A stretch of DNA of 64,000 nt from Mycolicibacterium sp. lyk4-40-TYG-92 (lineage in GTDB: Bacteria; Actinomycetota; Actinomycetes; Mycobacteriales; Mycobacteriaceae): assembly GCF_030209435.1 (NCBI RefSeq), contig NZ_JARVRX010000001.1, positions 558,001 through 622,000 on the forward strand. Direction: 5' to 3'. The notes beneath the pieces are model-generated. The model worked only from the letters and a program-made list of their open reading frames with translations, had not been told where the DNA came from and ran no database searches. Positions within the stretch are counted from its first letter, which is position 1. Every line of letters starts with the position of its first letter. Shown piece by piece: positions 42,549 to 50,521 of the stretch. The translations under genes were made by a program, and so were the position numbers.

Positions 42549-42565
42549 GTGGGGATGGGTGTCCG

Positions 42566-42844
42566 CTATGCGGCGACGTGCACCAGGTCGTACACGTACG
42601 AGCGGTCGTCTTTGCGACTCACCCACGTACCCTCGGGCGGCAGGTAGCCGAAACCCGCGTGGTCGAACGGACGACTCGACACCGCGCCCAGTTCCGTGCA
42701 CACCACCCAGCCGAAGTGCGGCAGCCGTCGGCACCAGATGTCGAGGTCGACCCGCTTGTATGACGGAAACCCGTGCGCCTCGCCGTCTTCGGCGAACTCG
42801 TAGGTCAACCCGTCGTGCCGTCGGACGAATTTCAATCCCGCCAT
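42566..42844 (-). CDS. Small hypothetical protein
   Basis: A 92-residue protein from the ATG at 42844 (MAGLKFVRRHDGLTYEF); the frame is open far upstream but only as antisense to the SDR gene. GAAGGAACT precedes the start. The sequence is aromatic-rich and beta-like (RVDLDIWCRRLPHFGWVVC, FGYLPPEGTWVSRKDDRSYVY), without signal peptide or known motif. It lies 14 bp after the SDR stop on the same strand, so the two are co-transcribed. I do not recognise the family. Confidence 0.65.
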   Translation of the reverse strand: MAGLKFVRRHDGLTYEFAEDGEAHGFPSYKRVDLDIWCRRLPHFGWVVCTELGAVSSRPFDHAGFGYLPPEGTWVSRKDDRSYVYDLVHVAA

Positions 42845-42858
42845 CGGAGTTCCTTCGT

Positions 42859-43683
42859 TCAGCCCTGCGCCAGCTCGGACACCGGCTGCCACTCTTCCCA
42901 AGTGCGTAACCGGTTTTCGTAGTCGGCCTTCGCGATGTTCAGCGGTGCGCTGCCGAAAAAGACTCGCAGCGGCGGCTTCTCGGCATCGACGATCTTGAGC
43001 ACCGCGGCCGCCGACGCCTCCGGGTTGCCCGGCACCGCATTCCGCTCGCCGCGCCAGCGCGCAACATCTGCCCGAAGTCCGTCGTACTCCGGCAGTTGCG
43101 TGGACCGCTGCGCTGATGCGCCGCCCCAGTCCGTCGAGAAACCGCCCGGCTCGATGAGCGTGACGTGAATGCCGAACCGCTCCACCTCGGCGGCCAGCGA
43201 CTGCGAGAAGCCCTCGAGCGCCCACTTGGACGCGTGGTACGCGCCGAGGCCCGCGAACGCACTGATGCCGCCGATCGAGGACACCTGGATGATGTGCCCG
43301 CTGCCCTGCGCCCGCAGGTACGGCAGGGCGGCCTGCGTGATCCACAGCGCGCCGAAGACGTTGGTTTCGATCTGGTCCCGCGCCTCGGCCTCCGACAGCT
43401 CCTCGATGAAACCGAACTGGCCGTAGCCCGCGTTGTTGACGACGACGTCCAGCCGGCCGAAGTGCTCGTGCGCTGTTTTCACCGCGGCGAAGTCGGCGTC
43501 GCGGTCGGTGACGTCGAGCGCGATGGGCAGCAGCGCGTCGCCGTATTCAGCGACGAGGTCGTCGAGCGTCGACACGTCCCGAGCCGTGGCGGCCACCTTG
43601 TCGCCGCGCTGGAGCGCCGCAGCTGTCCACTCGCGTCCGAAGCCGCGCGATGTCCCCGTGATGAACCAGACTTTTTCACCCAT
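42859..43683 (-). CDS. Short-chain dehydrogenase/reductase
   Basis: A 274-residue classical SDR. The cofactor motif is [11 protein letters not shown] near residues 8-18, with [12 protein letters not shown] and the catalytic YHASKWAL. The arginine at the end of the first glycine motif and the [12 protein letters not shown] segment suggest NADP(H) preference. Substrate is unknown. It is a second SDR in this window, unrelated in position to the M. tuberculosis backbone, and so is an addition. It diverges from menG across 84 bp. Confidence 0.86.
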   Translation of the reverse strand: MGEKVWFITGTSRGFGREWTAAALQRGDKVAATARDVSTLDDLVAEYGDALLPIALDVTDRDADFAAVKTAHEHFGRLDVVVNNAGYGQFGFIEELSEAEARDQIETNVFGALWITQAALPYLRAQGSGHIIQVSSIGGISAFAGLGAYHASKWALEGFSQSLAAEVERFGIHVTLIEPGGFSTDWGGASAQRSTQLPEYDGLRADVARWRGERNAVPGNPEASAAAVLKIVDAEKPPLRVFFGSAPLNIAKADYENRLRTWEEWQPVSELAQG

Positions 43684-43767
43684 GCGGCTTACAGCTCCCG
43701 CGGCGGCCGTTCCATTCCCGCCCCGCCGCAGACGCGGGGCGCGGGACCAGCCGGTAGCGTCATATCC

Positions 43768-44454
43768 GTGAGTCGCGCGTCATTGGAGAAGGATCCGCAC
43801 GAGGTTGCGTCGATGTTCGACGGCGTGGCCCGTCGCTATGACATCACCAACACCGTGCTGTCCCTGGGGCAGGACCGGTTCTGGCGGCGGCAGACGCGTG
43901 CCGCGCTCGGTATCGGCCCAGGTGACAAGGTTCTGGATCTGGCTGCCGGGACCGCGGTGTCGACCGTCGAGCTCGCCACGTCGGGCGCCTGGTGCGTGGC
44001 CTGTGATTTCTCGGTCGGCATGCTCGCCGCCGGAGCGGGCCGGAACGTCCCGAAGGTGGCCGGTGACGCCACCAAGCTGCCGTTCGACGACGGCGTCTTT
44101 GACGCGGTGACCATTAGCTTCGGCCTGCGCAACGTCGTCGACTTCAGCGCCGGCCTCCGTGAGATGGCCCGGGTGACCCGGCCGGGCGGCCGCCTGGTGG
44201 TGTGCGAGTTCTCCACACCCACCAACGGCCTGTTCGCGACGGCCTACAAGGAGTACCTGATGAAGGCGCTCCCGACGATGGCCACCGCGGTTTCGTCCAA
44301 TCCCGAGGCGTACGTCTACCTGGCCGAGTCCATCCGGGCCTGGCCCGATCAGGACGACCTGGCCCGCAGGATCGAGGCGGCCGGCTGGTCGCAGGTGCGC
44401 TGGCGCAACCTGACCGGAGGGATCGTCGCGCTGCACGCCGCCGTCAAGCCGTGA
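43768..44454 (+). CDS. menG: Demethylmenaquinone methyltransferase MenG (UbiE family)
   Basis: A 228-residue SAM-dependent C-methyltransferase that converts demethylmenaquinone to menaquinone (Rv0558, also called menH or ubiE). SAM-binding motif is [16 protein letters not shown] near residues 54-69. UbiE signatures are [20 protein letters not shown] and [12 protein letters not shown], with [10 protein letters not shown] between. The GTG at 43768 follows TAGCGT (43755-43760) by seven bases, a leaderless start, and matches the Rv0558 amino terminus. The stop overlaps the start of the GTPase gene as GTGA. Confidence 0.95.
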   Translation: MSRASLEKDPHEVASMFDGVARRYDITNTVLSLGQDRFWRRQTRAALGIGPGDKVLDLAAGTAVSTVELATSGAWCVACDFSVGMLAAGAGRNVPKVAGDATKLPFDDGVFDAVTISFGLRNVVDFSAGLREMARVTRPGGRLVVCEFSTPTNGLFATAYKEYLMKALPTMATAVSSNPEAYVYLAESIRAWPDQDDLARRIEAAGWSQVRWRNLTGGIVALHAAVKP

Positions 44455-45383
44455 GCGTTCCCGTCCTCGCCGTCGCCGGCTTCCTCGGTGCGGGCAAGAC
44501 CACGCTGCTGAACCACCTGCTGCGGGGCGGCCGCGGCGCGCGAATCGGCGTGCTGGTCAACGACTTCGGGTCAGTCAACATCGACGCCATGCTGGTCGCC
44601 GGTCAGGTCGACGCCATGGCGTCACTGTCCAACGGGTGCATCTGCTGCGTCGCCGAGGACGGTGAGGTCGCCGAGATGCTGGGCAAACTGGCGGCCGTTC
44701 GCCCGGCCCTGGATCTGATCGTGGTGGAGGCCAGCGGCGTCGCCGAGCCGCCCGCCGTAGCACGGACCATCATGACGGCCGACTCGGCCGACTTCCATTA
44801 CGCCGGACTGATCCTGGTGGTCAACGGATGCGAGCCGGAGTTCGGGCACGGGCTGCCGGTCGCCGACCTGGTGGTGCTGAACCGGGCAAGTGAAACCGCC
44901 GACATCGACGACGTGGTGGCCCGCATCCGCGCGCAGAATCCGCGAGTTCCGGTGCAGCCCACCGATTTCGCGCGGATCGATCCGACGTTGCTGATCGATA
45001 TCCCGGAGCGCGCCCCGCAGGCCCAGCTGTCGTTCGACGAGCTGCTGCACGACGAGCATGACCACGAGCACCCCGTGTACCAGTCCGTCGAATACACCAC
45101 CGGCGACGTGCTGAACCCCCGCCGCTTACTGGCGCTGCTGCGCGACCGGCCCGAAGGTCTGTACCGCGCAAAGGGTTTCGTCGACTTCGGCGCCGGACAC
45201 CGCTACCTGCTGCAACTGGTGGGCGGCTCCCTACGGCTCCAGAAGCGGCGCGGCACCGGCACCCAGCTGGTGTGCATCGGCACCGGCATGGACACCGACG
45301 AGGTGCGGGCGGCGTTGCACGAGTGCACCACCGAACCAGCCGATGAGAACGCGATCCTCGGAGTGCACAAGTACGTGGTCTAG
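44451..45383 (+). CDS. COG0523 (CobW/P47K) metal-chaperone GTPase
   Basis: A 310-residue G3E GTPase. The P-loop is [13 protein letters not shown] near residues 10-22, the metal-binding CxCC motif is [13 protein letters not shown], and the guanine-specificity region is VVLNRASE. A histidine-rich loop, HDEHDHEH, lies near residue 202. The CobW carboxy-terminal domain follows ([10 protein letters not shown]). Such proteins insert or shuttle zinc or cobalt. No Zur box was found upstream because its GTG overlaps the menG stop, so it depends on the menG promoter. That coupling is unusual. Confidence 0.88.
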   Translation: MSVPVLAVAGFLGAGKTTLLNHLLRGGRGARIGVLVNDFGSVNIDAMLVAGQVDAMASLSNGCICCVAEDGEVAEMLGKLAAVRPALDLIVVEASGVAEPPAVARTIMTADSADFHYAGLILVVNGCEPEFGHGLPVADLVVLNRASETADIDDVVARIRAQNPRVPVQPTDFARIDPTLLIDIPERAPQAQLSFDELLHDEHDHEHPVYQSVEYTTGDVLNPRRLLALLRDRPEGLYRAKGFVDFGAGHRYLLQLVGGSLRLQKRRGTGTQLVCIGTGMDTDEVRAALHECTTEPADENAILGVHKYVV

Positions 45384-45407
45384 GCAGCAGCGGTCTTGTG
45401 GCTCGTC

Positions 45408-45475
45408 CACAACGTCGGCCTGAGAGTGCAGCTAACCGTATATAGCTTCAACGACGCTCTCAGCCCGACGTTGTG
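45408..45475. repeat. Inverted repeat between GTPase gene and ppnP
   Basis: The 19-bp arms at 45408-45426 (CACAACGTCGGCCTGAGAG) and 45457-45475 pair at 18 of 19 positions. The loop of 30 bases contains the AT-rich GTATATAGCT. It follows the GTPase stop by 25 bp. It may be a terminator; the loop could also hold promoter elements for ppnP. Confidence 0.7.
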
Positions 45476-45542
45476 TTCACCACCGGTCCGGCGGTACGTC
45501 GGCGTTGACATATCCTGACCCCTCACCTGAGTTCGAGGAGAT

Positions 45543-45827
45543 GTGTTGTTCAAGGTCAATGAGTACTTCGATGGCAAGGTCGCATCGATCGCGTTCGCGC
45601 CCGCCGAGGGCCCCGCGACCGTCGGCGTCATGGCCGTCGGCGAATACGAATTCGGCACCTCGAGCCTCGAGATCATGCACGTGGTGTCCGGTGCCCTGAC
45701 CGTCAAGCTGCCCGGCCGCGACGAATGGGAAACCTTCGCTGCCGGAACGAAATTCACCGTCCCAGCCGACAGCAAGTTCGGTGTCCGGGTCGAGGTCGAG
45801 ACCGCCTACCTCTGCGAATACCGGTAA
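45543..45827 (+). CDS. ppnP: Pyrimidine/purine nucleoside phosphorylase PpnP
   Basis: A 94-residue small cupin of the PpnP (formerly DUF1255/YaiE) family, which phosphorolyses several nucleosides. The sequence covers the whole family: [53 protein letters not shown] and the ending AYLCEYR. The GTG at 45543 has GAGGAG just upstream. It is flanked on both sides by long inverted repeats (45408-45475 and 45843-45882), so it is probably transcribed alone. Confidence 0.9.
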   Translation: MLFKVNEYFDGKVASIAFAPAEGPATVGVMAVGEYEFGTSSLEIMHVVSGALTVKLPGRDEWETFAAGTKFTVPADSKFGVRVEVETAYLCEYR

Positions 45828-45842
45828 CTTTCCGCCCACGGT

Positions 45843-45882
45843 GAACTTGGTCGCGACTTTTCCCAAAGTCGCGACCAAGTTC
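45843..45882. terminator. Perfect 18-bp hairpin after ppnP
   Basis: GAACTTGGTCGCGACTTT (45843-45860) and its exact complement (45865-45882) enclose the loop TCCC. It starts 15 bp after the ppnP stop and ends 23 bp before the esterase gene. No U-tract follows. It is among the most stable hairpins in the window. Confidence 0.8.
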
Positions 45883-45905
45883 GCATACGGCACCAAGATG
45901 GATCC

Positions 45906-46964
45906 ATGCCCTACGGACGCCTCGCTGATCCCGACTCCACCATCGGCACCGACCGCCGCTCCGACCCGCGCATGATCAAGGCCCTCGCCGCGTTCAGGAT
46001 GGACGGCCGCCTCCCGGAACCGCCGCTGACGGTCGACGCGCCGCTGGCCCAGCGCCTCGAGTTCAGCGCGTTCGCCGAGCAGGGGACCGGCGCCGTGCTG
46101 AAGATGTTGGGTGACCAGGCCCCCGCGCCTGAAGGCGTCACCACCACGACCACCACCATCACCGGTGCCGACGGCAACGAGATCACGCTGTTCATCAGCC
46201 GGCCGACTGACGCCGACGGCCCCCTGCCCGGTCTCGTGCACCTGCACGGCGGCGGCATGGCGATCCTCAGCGCCGCGGACGTCCAGTACGTCCGCCTCCG
46301 CGAGAACCTTGCGGCCGCAGGGCTCGTGGTCGTCGGTGTCGAGTTCCGCAATTCGGGCGGCGCGCTCGGCCCGCACCCGTTCCCGGCCGGGCTGAACGAC
46401 TGCGCCGCGGCCGTGCGCTGGACGGCGGCGCACAAAGACGAGCTGGGCATCAGCCACCTCATCGTGGCGGGGGAGTCCGGCGGCGGGAACCTGACGCTGA
46501 CGGTCGCGCTGAAAGCCAATCGGGAGGGCTGGATCGACGAGATCGCCGGCGTCTACGCCCAGTGCCCGTACCTCTCCAACCGGTGGCTCGAGGACGCCGA
46601 GGATCTGCCGTCGCTGCGGGAGAACGACGGGTACTTCATCAGCTGCCTGCAGCTGGCGCTGCTGGGCTCCATCTATGACCCCGACCGGCAGCACGCGCAA
46701 GACGGCACCTGCTGGGCCGGGGTGGCAACCGATGTGGAGCTGGAAGGCCTTCCGCCGCACGTCATTTCGGTCAATGAGCTCGACCCGCTGCGGGACGAGG
46801 GCCTGATCTACTACCGCAGGCTGGCGGCGGCCGGTGTCAGTGTCGTCGGCCGGATCGTCGCCGGCACCTGCCACGCCGGGGACATCCTGCTGGCCGGCGC
46901 CATGCCCGAGGTCTTCGCGGCCACCGTCCGCGACATCGTCGGGTTCGCGCGGTCGGTCAGCTGA
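45906..46964 (+). CDS. Alpha/beta hydrolase, hormone-sensitive lipase-like esterase
   Basis: A 352-residue esterase/lipase of the HSL type. The oxyanion HGGG motif is in VHLHGGGMAIL, the nucleophile in VAGESGGGNLTL, and the later acid and histidine probably in VNELDPLRDEG and GTCHAGDILLAG. There is no signal peptide. Substrate is unknown. It overlaps the convergent menJ by 8 bp at its end. It has no counterpart in the M. tuberculosis men locus. Confidence 0.86.
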   Translation: MPYGRLADPDSTIGTDRRSDPRMIKALAAFRMDGRLPEPPLTVDAPLAQRLEFSAFAEQGTGAVLKMLGDQAPAPEGVTTTTTTITGADGNEITLFISRPTDADGPLPGLVHLHGGGMAILSAADVQYVRLRENLAAAGLVVVGVEFRNSGGALGPHPFPAGLNDCAAAVRWTAAHKDELGISHLIVAGESGGGNLTLTVALKANREGWIDEIAGVYAQCPYLSNRWLEDAEDLPSLRENDGYFISCLQLALLGSIYDPDRQHAQDGTCWAGVATDVELEGLPPHVISVNELDPLRDEGLIYYRRLAAAGVSVVGRIVAGTCHAGDILLAGAMPEVFAATVRDIVGFARSVS

Positions 46965-48237
46965 ACGGCTTGCGCTGATCCAGCCGGCGCGAGCCCCGTC
47001 CGGCCCGGCGCCAGATGCGGGCGATCATGTCGGTGTCCTCTTCGGTCACCAGGTTGCCCATGGCCCGGACCGCGACCGTCATCAGATACTGCGACCGCAT
47101 CGCGACCGGCCCCGTCAGCGGCAGGAACCTCGGCACGGTCAGCAGGATCGCCAATCGGCGGGCCACCGAGAACCCGGCGGCATAGTGCTGCTGCAGCAGT
47201 GCGGGCCAGGCCGCGCTCAAATCACCCGAGCCCAGCAGATCGGCGGCCAGCCGGCCCGTCTCCAGGCCGTAGTCGATGCCCTCGCCGTTGAGCGGGTTGA
47301 CGCACGCGGCCGCGTCCCCGACGAGCATCCAGTTCGGTCCCGCCACCCCGGACACCGCGCCGCCCATCGGCAGTAGGGCCGACTTGGCCAGCCGCGGCTG
47401 ACCCTCGAAGCCCCATTCGTCGCGGCGCAGGTTGGTGTAGTGGGCGAGCAGTGGGCGCAGTGCGGCGTCGGCCGGACGTTTCTCGGTGGCCAGCGCACCC
47501 ACGCCGATGTTCACGTCGCCGTTGCCCAGCGGGAAGATCCAGCCGTAGCCGGGCAGGACCTCGCCTTTCCCGTCGCTTCGCTCGTCCCGGATGCCTTTCC
47601 CGTCGCTTCGCTCGCCCCGGATGCCTTCCGGGGAGCGCAACTCCAAATGTGAGGTGATCCACGGCTCCGCGTGCCGCGGCGTCGCGATGTAGGCGCGGAT
47701 CGCGACCCCGTAGACGGTCTCCTGATGCCACTCGCGGCCCAGGACCCGGCCCAGCGTCGAGCGGGCGCCGTCGGCGACGATGAGTTCGGTGCAGCTCACT
47801 TCTTGCCCGTCGTCGAGCTGCAATGTGGTCACCCGGCCGGAGGCATCGTGGGAGACACCGACGGCCTTTACGCCCAGCAGCATCTTCGCGCCGGAGTCGG
47901 CGGCGACCTGACGGATCCGGTCGTCGAGTTCGGTGCGGGGCACGGCGCTGCTGGTGGCCGGGAACGACGGCCCGGGCCAGCGCACCTCGCGCTGCGCGCC
48001 GAAGCCCGCCAACCGCAGCCCGTGATGGCTGACGTGGCCGTCGAGCCACTCGCCGAGCCCCAGGTCACGCAGTTCGGCGATGGCGCGCGGCGTCAGCCCG
48101 TCGCCGCAGGCCTTGTCGCGGGGAAACTGCGCCGAGTCGATCACCAGGACATCGCGGCCCCGGCGTGCCGCCCAGGCGGCAGCGGCGGAACCTGCCGGCC
48201 CGGCTCCGACCACGACCACATCTGCGTGCACGACCAT
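46957..48237 (-). CDS. menJ: Menaquinone reductase MenJ (geranylgeranyl reductase family)
   Basis: A 426-residue FAD enzyme that saturates the beta-isoprene unit of menaquinone (Rv0561c, about 408 residues). The FAD motif is VVVGAGPAGSAAAAWAA at the amino terminus. CGDGLTPRAI and the second FAD contact MLVGDAAACVNPLNGEGI follow. The ATG at 48237 was chosen because the FAD fold begins there; CATACT lies seven bases upstream. An in-frame 30-bp tandem duplication (47563-47622) adds the repeat GIRGERSDGK/GIRDERSDGK in a loop and explains part of the extra length. Confidence 0.93.
   Translation of the reverse strand: MVVHADVVVVGAGPAGSAAAAWAARRGRDVLVIDSAQFPRDKACGDGLTPRAIAELRDLGLGEWLDGHVSHHGLRLAGFGAQREVRWPGPSFPATSSAVPRTELDDRIRQVAADSGAKMLLGVKAVGVSHDASGRVTTLQLDDGQEVSCTELIVADGARSTLGRVLGREWHQETVYGVAIRAYIATPRHAEPWITSHLELRSPEGIRGERSDGKGIRDERSDGKGEVLPGYGWIFPLGNGDVNIGVGALATEKRPADAALRPLLAHYTNLRRDEWGFEGQPRLAKSALLPMGGAVSGVAGPNWMLVGDAAACVNPLNGEGIDYGLETGRLAADLLGSGDLSAAWPALLQQHYAAGFSVARRLAILLTVPRFLPLTGPVAMRSQYLMTVAVRAMGNLVTEEDTDMIARIWRRAGRGSRRLDQRKPFS
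47563..47622. repeat. 30-bp tandem duplication inside menJ
   Basis: Units 47563-47592 and 47593-47622 differ at one base and encode two decapeptides that differ only at one residue (Asp for Gly). Each contains GAGCGAAGCGACGGG on the coding strand, a word I recall as frequent in mycobacterial repeats. It keeps the reading frame. Confidence 0.85.
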
Positions 48238-48244
48238 GCCGCCC

Positions 48245-48252
48245 AGTATGTT
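48245..48252. promoter_or_regulatory. Overlapping divergent -10 elements for menJ and grcC1
   Basis: AGTATGTT contains TATGTT (48247-48252, plus strand), six bases before the grcC1 ATG. On the minus strand it contains CATACT (48250-48245), seven bases before the menJ ATG. Both genes would be leaderless, and the two promoters share four bases. Only 21 bp separate the two start codons. Confidence 0.65.
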
Positions 48253-48258
48253 GGACCC

Positions 48259-49266
48259 ATGAAGACACCAGCGACAGTGGTCGCGGGCGTGGACTTTGGT
48301 GACGCCGACTTCGCCGCGCAGGTTCGTGACGCGGTCGCGCGTATCGAAGACCTGATGTCGACCGAGCTGGGCAAAGCCGACGAGCTGATGGCCGAGGCGG
48401 TCCAGCACCTCTTCCAGGCCGGTGGCAAGCGGTTCCGCCCGCTGTTCACCGTGCTGTCGGCGTCGCTGGGGCCGGACCCCGACAACAACGACGTCGCGAT
48501 CGCCGGCGCCGTCATCGAGCTGGTGCACCTGGCGACGCTGTACCACGACGACGTCATGGACGAGGCCCAGGTGCGACGCGGCGCAGAGAGCGCCAACGCC
48601 CGCTGGGGCAACAACATCGCGATCCTGGCGGGTGACTACCTGTTCGCCACCGCATCACGCCTGGTGTCCCGGCTGGGGCCGGACGCGGTCCGCGTGATCG
48701 CCGACACCTTCGCCCAGCTGGTGACGGGCCAGATGCGCGAGACCCGCGGCGCCGCCGAAGGTGCCGACCCCGTCGAGCACTACCTGAAGGTGGTCTACGA
48801 GAAGACCGCCTGCCTGATCGCGGCGTCCGGCCGGTTCGGCGCGACGTTCTCCGGTGCCGACGAAGAGCAGATCGAGCGGCTCAGCCGGCTCGGCGGCATC
48901 GTCGGCACCATCTTCCAGATCTCCGACGACATCATCGACATCGACAGTGATCCCGACGAATCGGGCAAGGTGCCGGGCACCGACCTGCGCGAAGGCGTGC
49001 ACACCCTGCCGGTGCTGTACGCGCTGCAGGAGACCGGACCCGACGCCGACCGGCTGCGGGTGTTGCTGGCCAAGCCCATCGACAACGACGCCGACCTCGC
49101 CGAGGCGCTGACGTTGCTGCGCGCGTCGCAGGGCATGGTCGAGGCCAAGCGCACCGTGCAGCGCTTCGCCGCGGACGCTCGCGCCGAGCTGAACAACCTG
49201 CCGGACCTGCCCGGCCGGTTGGCGCTGCTCAACCTGGTCGAGTACACCGCTGACCGCGACGGCTGA
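48259..49266 (+). CDS. grcC1: Polyprenyl diphosphate synthase (GrcC1-like)
   Basis: A 335-residue trans-isoprenyl diphosphate synthase (Rv0562). The first aspartate-rich motif DDVMD is at residues 97-101, and the second, DDIID, is near 224. GGKRFRPLF and GDYLFATASRLVSRLG are also present. It probably makes the long prenyl tail of menaquinone, given its place next to menJ. The ATG at 48259 follows the TATGTT -10 directly; the frame is open far upstream, but only antisense to menJ. Confidence 0.93.
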   Translation: MKTPATVVAGVDFGDADFAAQVRDAVARIEDLMSTELGKADELMAEAVQHLFQAGGKRFRPLFTVLSASLGPDPDNNDVAIAGAVIELVHLATLYHDDVMDEAQVRRGAESANARWGNNIAILAGDYLFATASRLVSRLGPDAVRVIADTFAQLVTGQMRETRGAAEGADPVEHYLKVVYEKTACLIAASGRFGATFSGADEEQIERLSRLGGIVGTIFQISDDIIDIDSDPDESGKVPGTDLREGVHTLPVLYALQETGPDADRLRVLLAKPIDNDADLAEALTLLRASQGMVEAKRTVQRFAADARAELNNLPDLPGRLALLNLVEYTADRDG

Positions 49267-49285
49267 CCTCCCGCCGGGACACCCT

Positions 49286-49312
49286 GGAACCAGGCACCAG
49301 TTGCCGAGCGTT
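49286..49312 (+). promoter_or_regulatory. ECF-type (SigE-like) promoter of htpX
   Basis: GGAAC (49286-49290), 18 bases, CGTT (49309-49312), 38 bp upstream of the htpX start. It resembles mycobacterial SigE/SigH promoters (GGAAC...GTT). htpX was, as I recall, among SigE-dependent genes in M. tuberculosis. The spacing is at the upper end of the usual range. Confidence 0.45.
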
Positions 49313-49350
49313 CAATTCAGTGAGTTTGACTGCGCTGGAGGAGGTAGCCG

Positions 49351-50214
49351 ATGACGTGGAATCCGCACGCGAACACCGCGAAAACGTTCGCGCTGCTGGC
49401 GGGCTTCTCGACGCTCATCGTGCTGATCGGTTCGCTGTTCGGCAAGAACATCATGTACCTGGCTGTGCTGTTCGCCATCGGCATGAACGCCTACGTCTAC
49501 TTCAACAGCGCCAAGATGGCGCTGCGGGCCATGCACGCGCAGCCGGTGAGCGAGATGCAGGCGCCGGCGATGTACCGCATCGTCCGCGAGCTCGCCACCA
49601 CGGCGCGACAGCCGATGCCGCAGCTGTACATCAGCGACACCGCCGCGCCCAACGCTTTCGCCACGGGTCGTAATCCGCGCAATGCCGCGGTGTGCTGCAC
49701 GACGGGCATCCTGAACATCCTGACCGAGCGCGAGCTGCGCGCCGTGCTGGGCCATGAGCTCTCACACGTCTACAACCGCGACATTCTGATCTCCTGCGTC
49801 GCGGGCGCCATGGCGTCGGTGGTGACGGCGTTGGTCAACGTCGCCTACTTCATCGGGATGTTCGGCGGCGACCGCGACGATCGGCCCAATCCTTTTGTCC
49901 TATTGGTGCTTTCGATCGTCGGACCGTTGGCCGCGACGATCATCCGGCTGGCGGTGTCGCGCTCGCGCGAGTACCAGGCCGACCAGTCCGGCGCCGAGCT
50001 GACGGGCGACCCGCTGGCGCTGGCGAGCGCGCTGCGCAAGATCACCGCCGGTGTGCAGCAGGCTCCGCTGCCCCCTGAGCCGCAACTGGCCGACCAGGCC
50101 CACCTGATGATCGCCAACCCGTTCCGGGCCGGCGAGAAGATCGGCAAGCTGTTCTCGACACATCCGCCCATCGAGGACCGCATCGCGCGCCTGGAGCGCA
50201 TGGCCGGGCGGTAG
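49351..50214 (+). CDS. htpX: Membrane zinc metalloprotease HtpX
   Basis: A 287-residue M48 family protease that degrades misfolded membrane proteins. Two hydrophobic helices at the amino terminus ([32 protein letters not shown]) precede the zinc site HELSH ([14 protein letters not shown]). The third ligand is probably the glutamate in [13 protein letters not shown]. Two further helices lie between. GGAGGAGG is an excellent ribosome site eight bases before the ATG. It corresponds to Rv0563. Tandem repeats follow the stop. Confidence 0.95.
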   Translation: MTWNPHANTAKTFALLAGFSTLIVLIGSLFGKNIMYLAVLFAIGMNAYVYFNSAKMALRAMHAQPVSEMQAPAMYRIVRELATTARQPMPQLYISDTAAPNAFATGRNPRNAAVCCTTGILNILTERELRAVLGHELSHVYNRDILISCVAGAMASVVTALVNVAYFIGMFGGDRDDRPNPFVLLVLSIVGPLAATIIRLAVSRSREYQADQSGAELTGDPLALASALRKITAGVQQAPLPPEPQLADQAHLMIANPFRAGEKIGKLFSTHPPIEDRIARLERMAGR

Positions 50215-50240
50215 AGGCTGGTCGGTATTGGCCGGTCGCC

Positions 50241-50404
50241 GCGGTTGAGCCCGCGATGAGGGCGTTGGCTGTTCGCACTTTTGCGCCCTGGTTTCAGGGC
50301 GAACGGGCGCGGCGGTGGATTCGGCGTTGAGCCTGTGCTGAGGGTTGTCGGTACTCGCACTTCTGCGCCCTGGTTTCAGGGTCAACGGGCGCCGCGGGCC
50401 GCGT
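50241..50404. repeat. Two imperfect 82-bp tandem repeats after htpX
   Basis: The units start near 50241 and 50323. The best-conserved part, 50274-50309 against 50356-50391, matches at 33 of 36 bases. Each unit holds a small hairpin around GCGCCCTG-GTTT-CAGGG. They occupy most of the 307-bp gap between htpX and the DUF1326 gene. A double terminator is the simplest reading. Confidence 0.7.
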
Positions 50405-50424
50405 CTACGAAACTCATAGAAAGA

Positions 50425-50439
50425 TACCCCCCAGGGGTA
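50425..50439. promoter_or_regulatory. CsoR-type operator 1
   Basis: TACCCCCCAGGGGTA is a near-palindrome of the G/C-tract form bound by CsoR/RcnR/CstR-type repressors. It ends just before the -35 hexamer TTGACC (50441-50446) of the DUF1326 gene. A second, perfect copy lies 59 bp downstream. Confidence 0.7.
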
Positions 50440-50440
50440 C

Positions 50441-50470
50441 TTGACCGCGCCGCTGCCCGCTGCGTACCGT
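50441..50470 (+). promoter_or_regulatory. Promoter of the DUF1326 gene
   Basis: TTGACC (50441-50446), an 18-bp spacer and TACCGT (50465-50470). The expected start is near 50477. The promoter lies exactly between the two CsoR-type operators. Confidence 0.55.
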
Positions 50471-50483
50471 CATTCTCGTCAGG

Positions 50484-50498
50484 TACCCCCAGGGGGTA
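50484..50498. promoter_or_regulatory. CsoR-type operator 2
   Basis: TACCCCCAGGGGGTA is a perfect 15-bp palindrome about a central A. It lies just downstream of the predicted transcription start and 23 bp before the ATG at 50522. With operator 1 it brackets the promoter, a strong arrangement for metal- or persulfide-responsive derepression. Confidence 0.75.
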
Positions 50499-50521
50499 TA
50501 AAAATGAGAAGGGATTCAGCG

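Noticed and set aside
50274..50391. Possible CRISPR-like repeats after htpX
   Set aside because: Only two units of 82 bp exist, they are tandem without variable spacers of constant length, and no cas gene is present.
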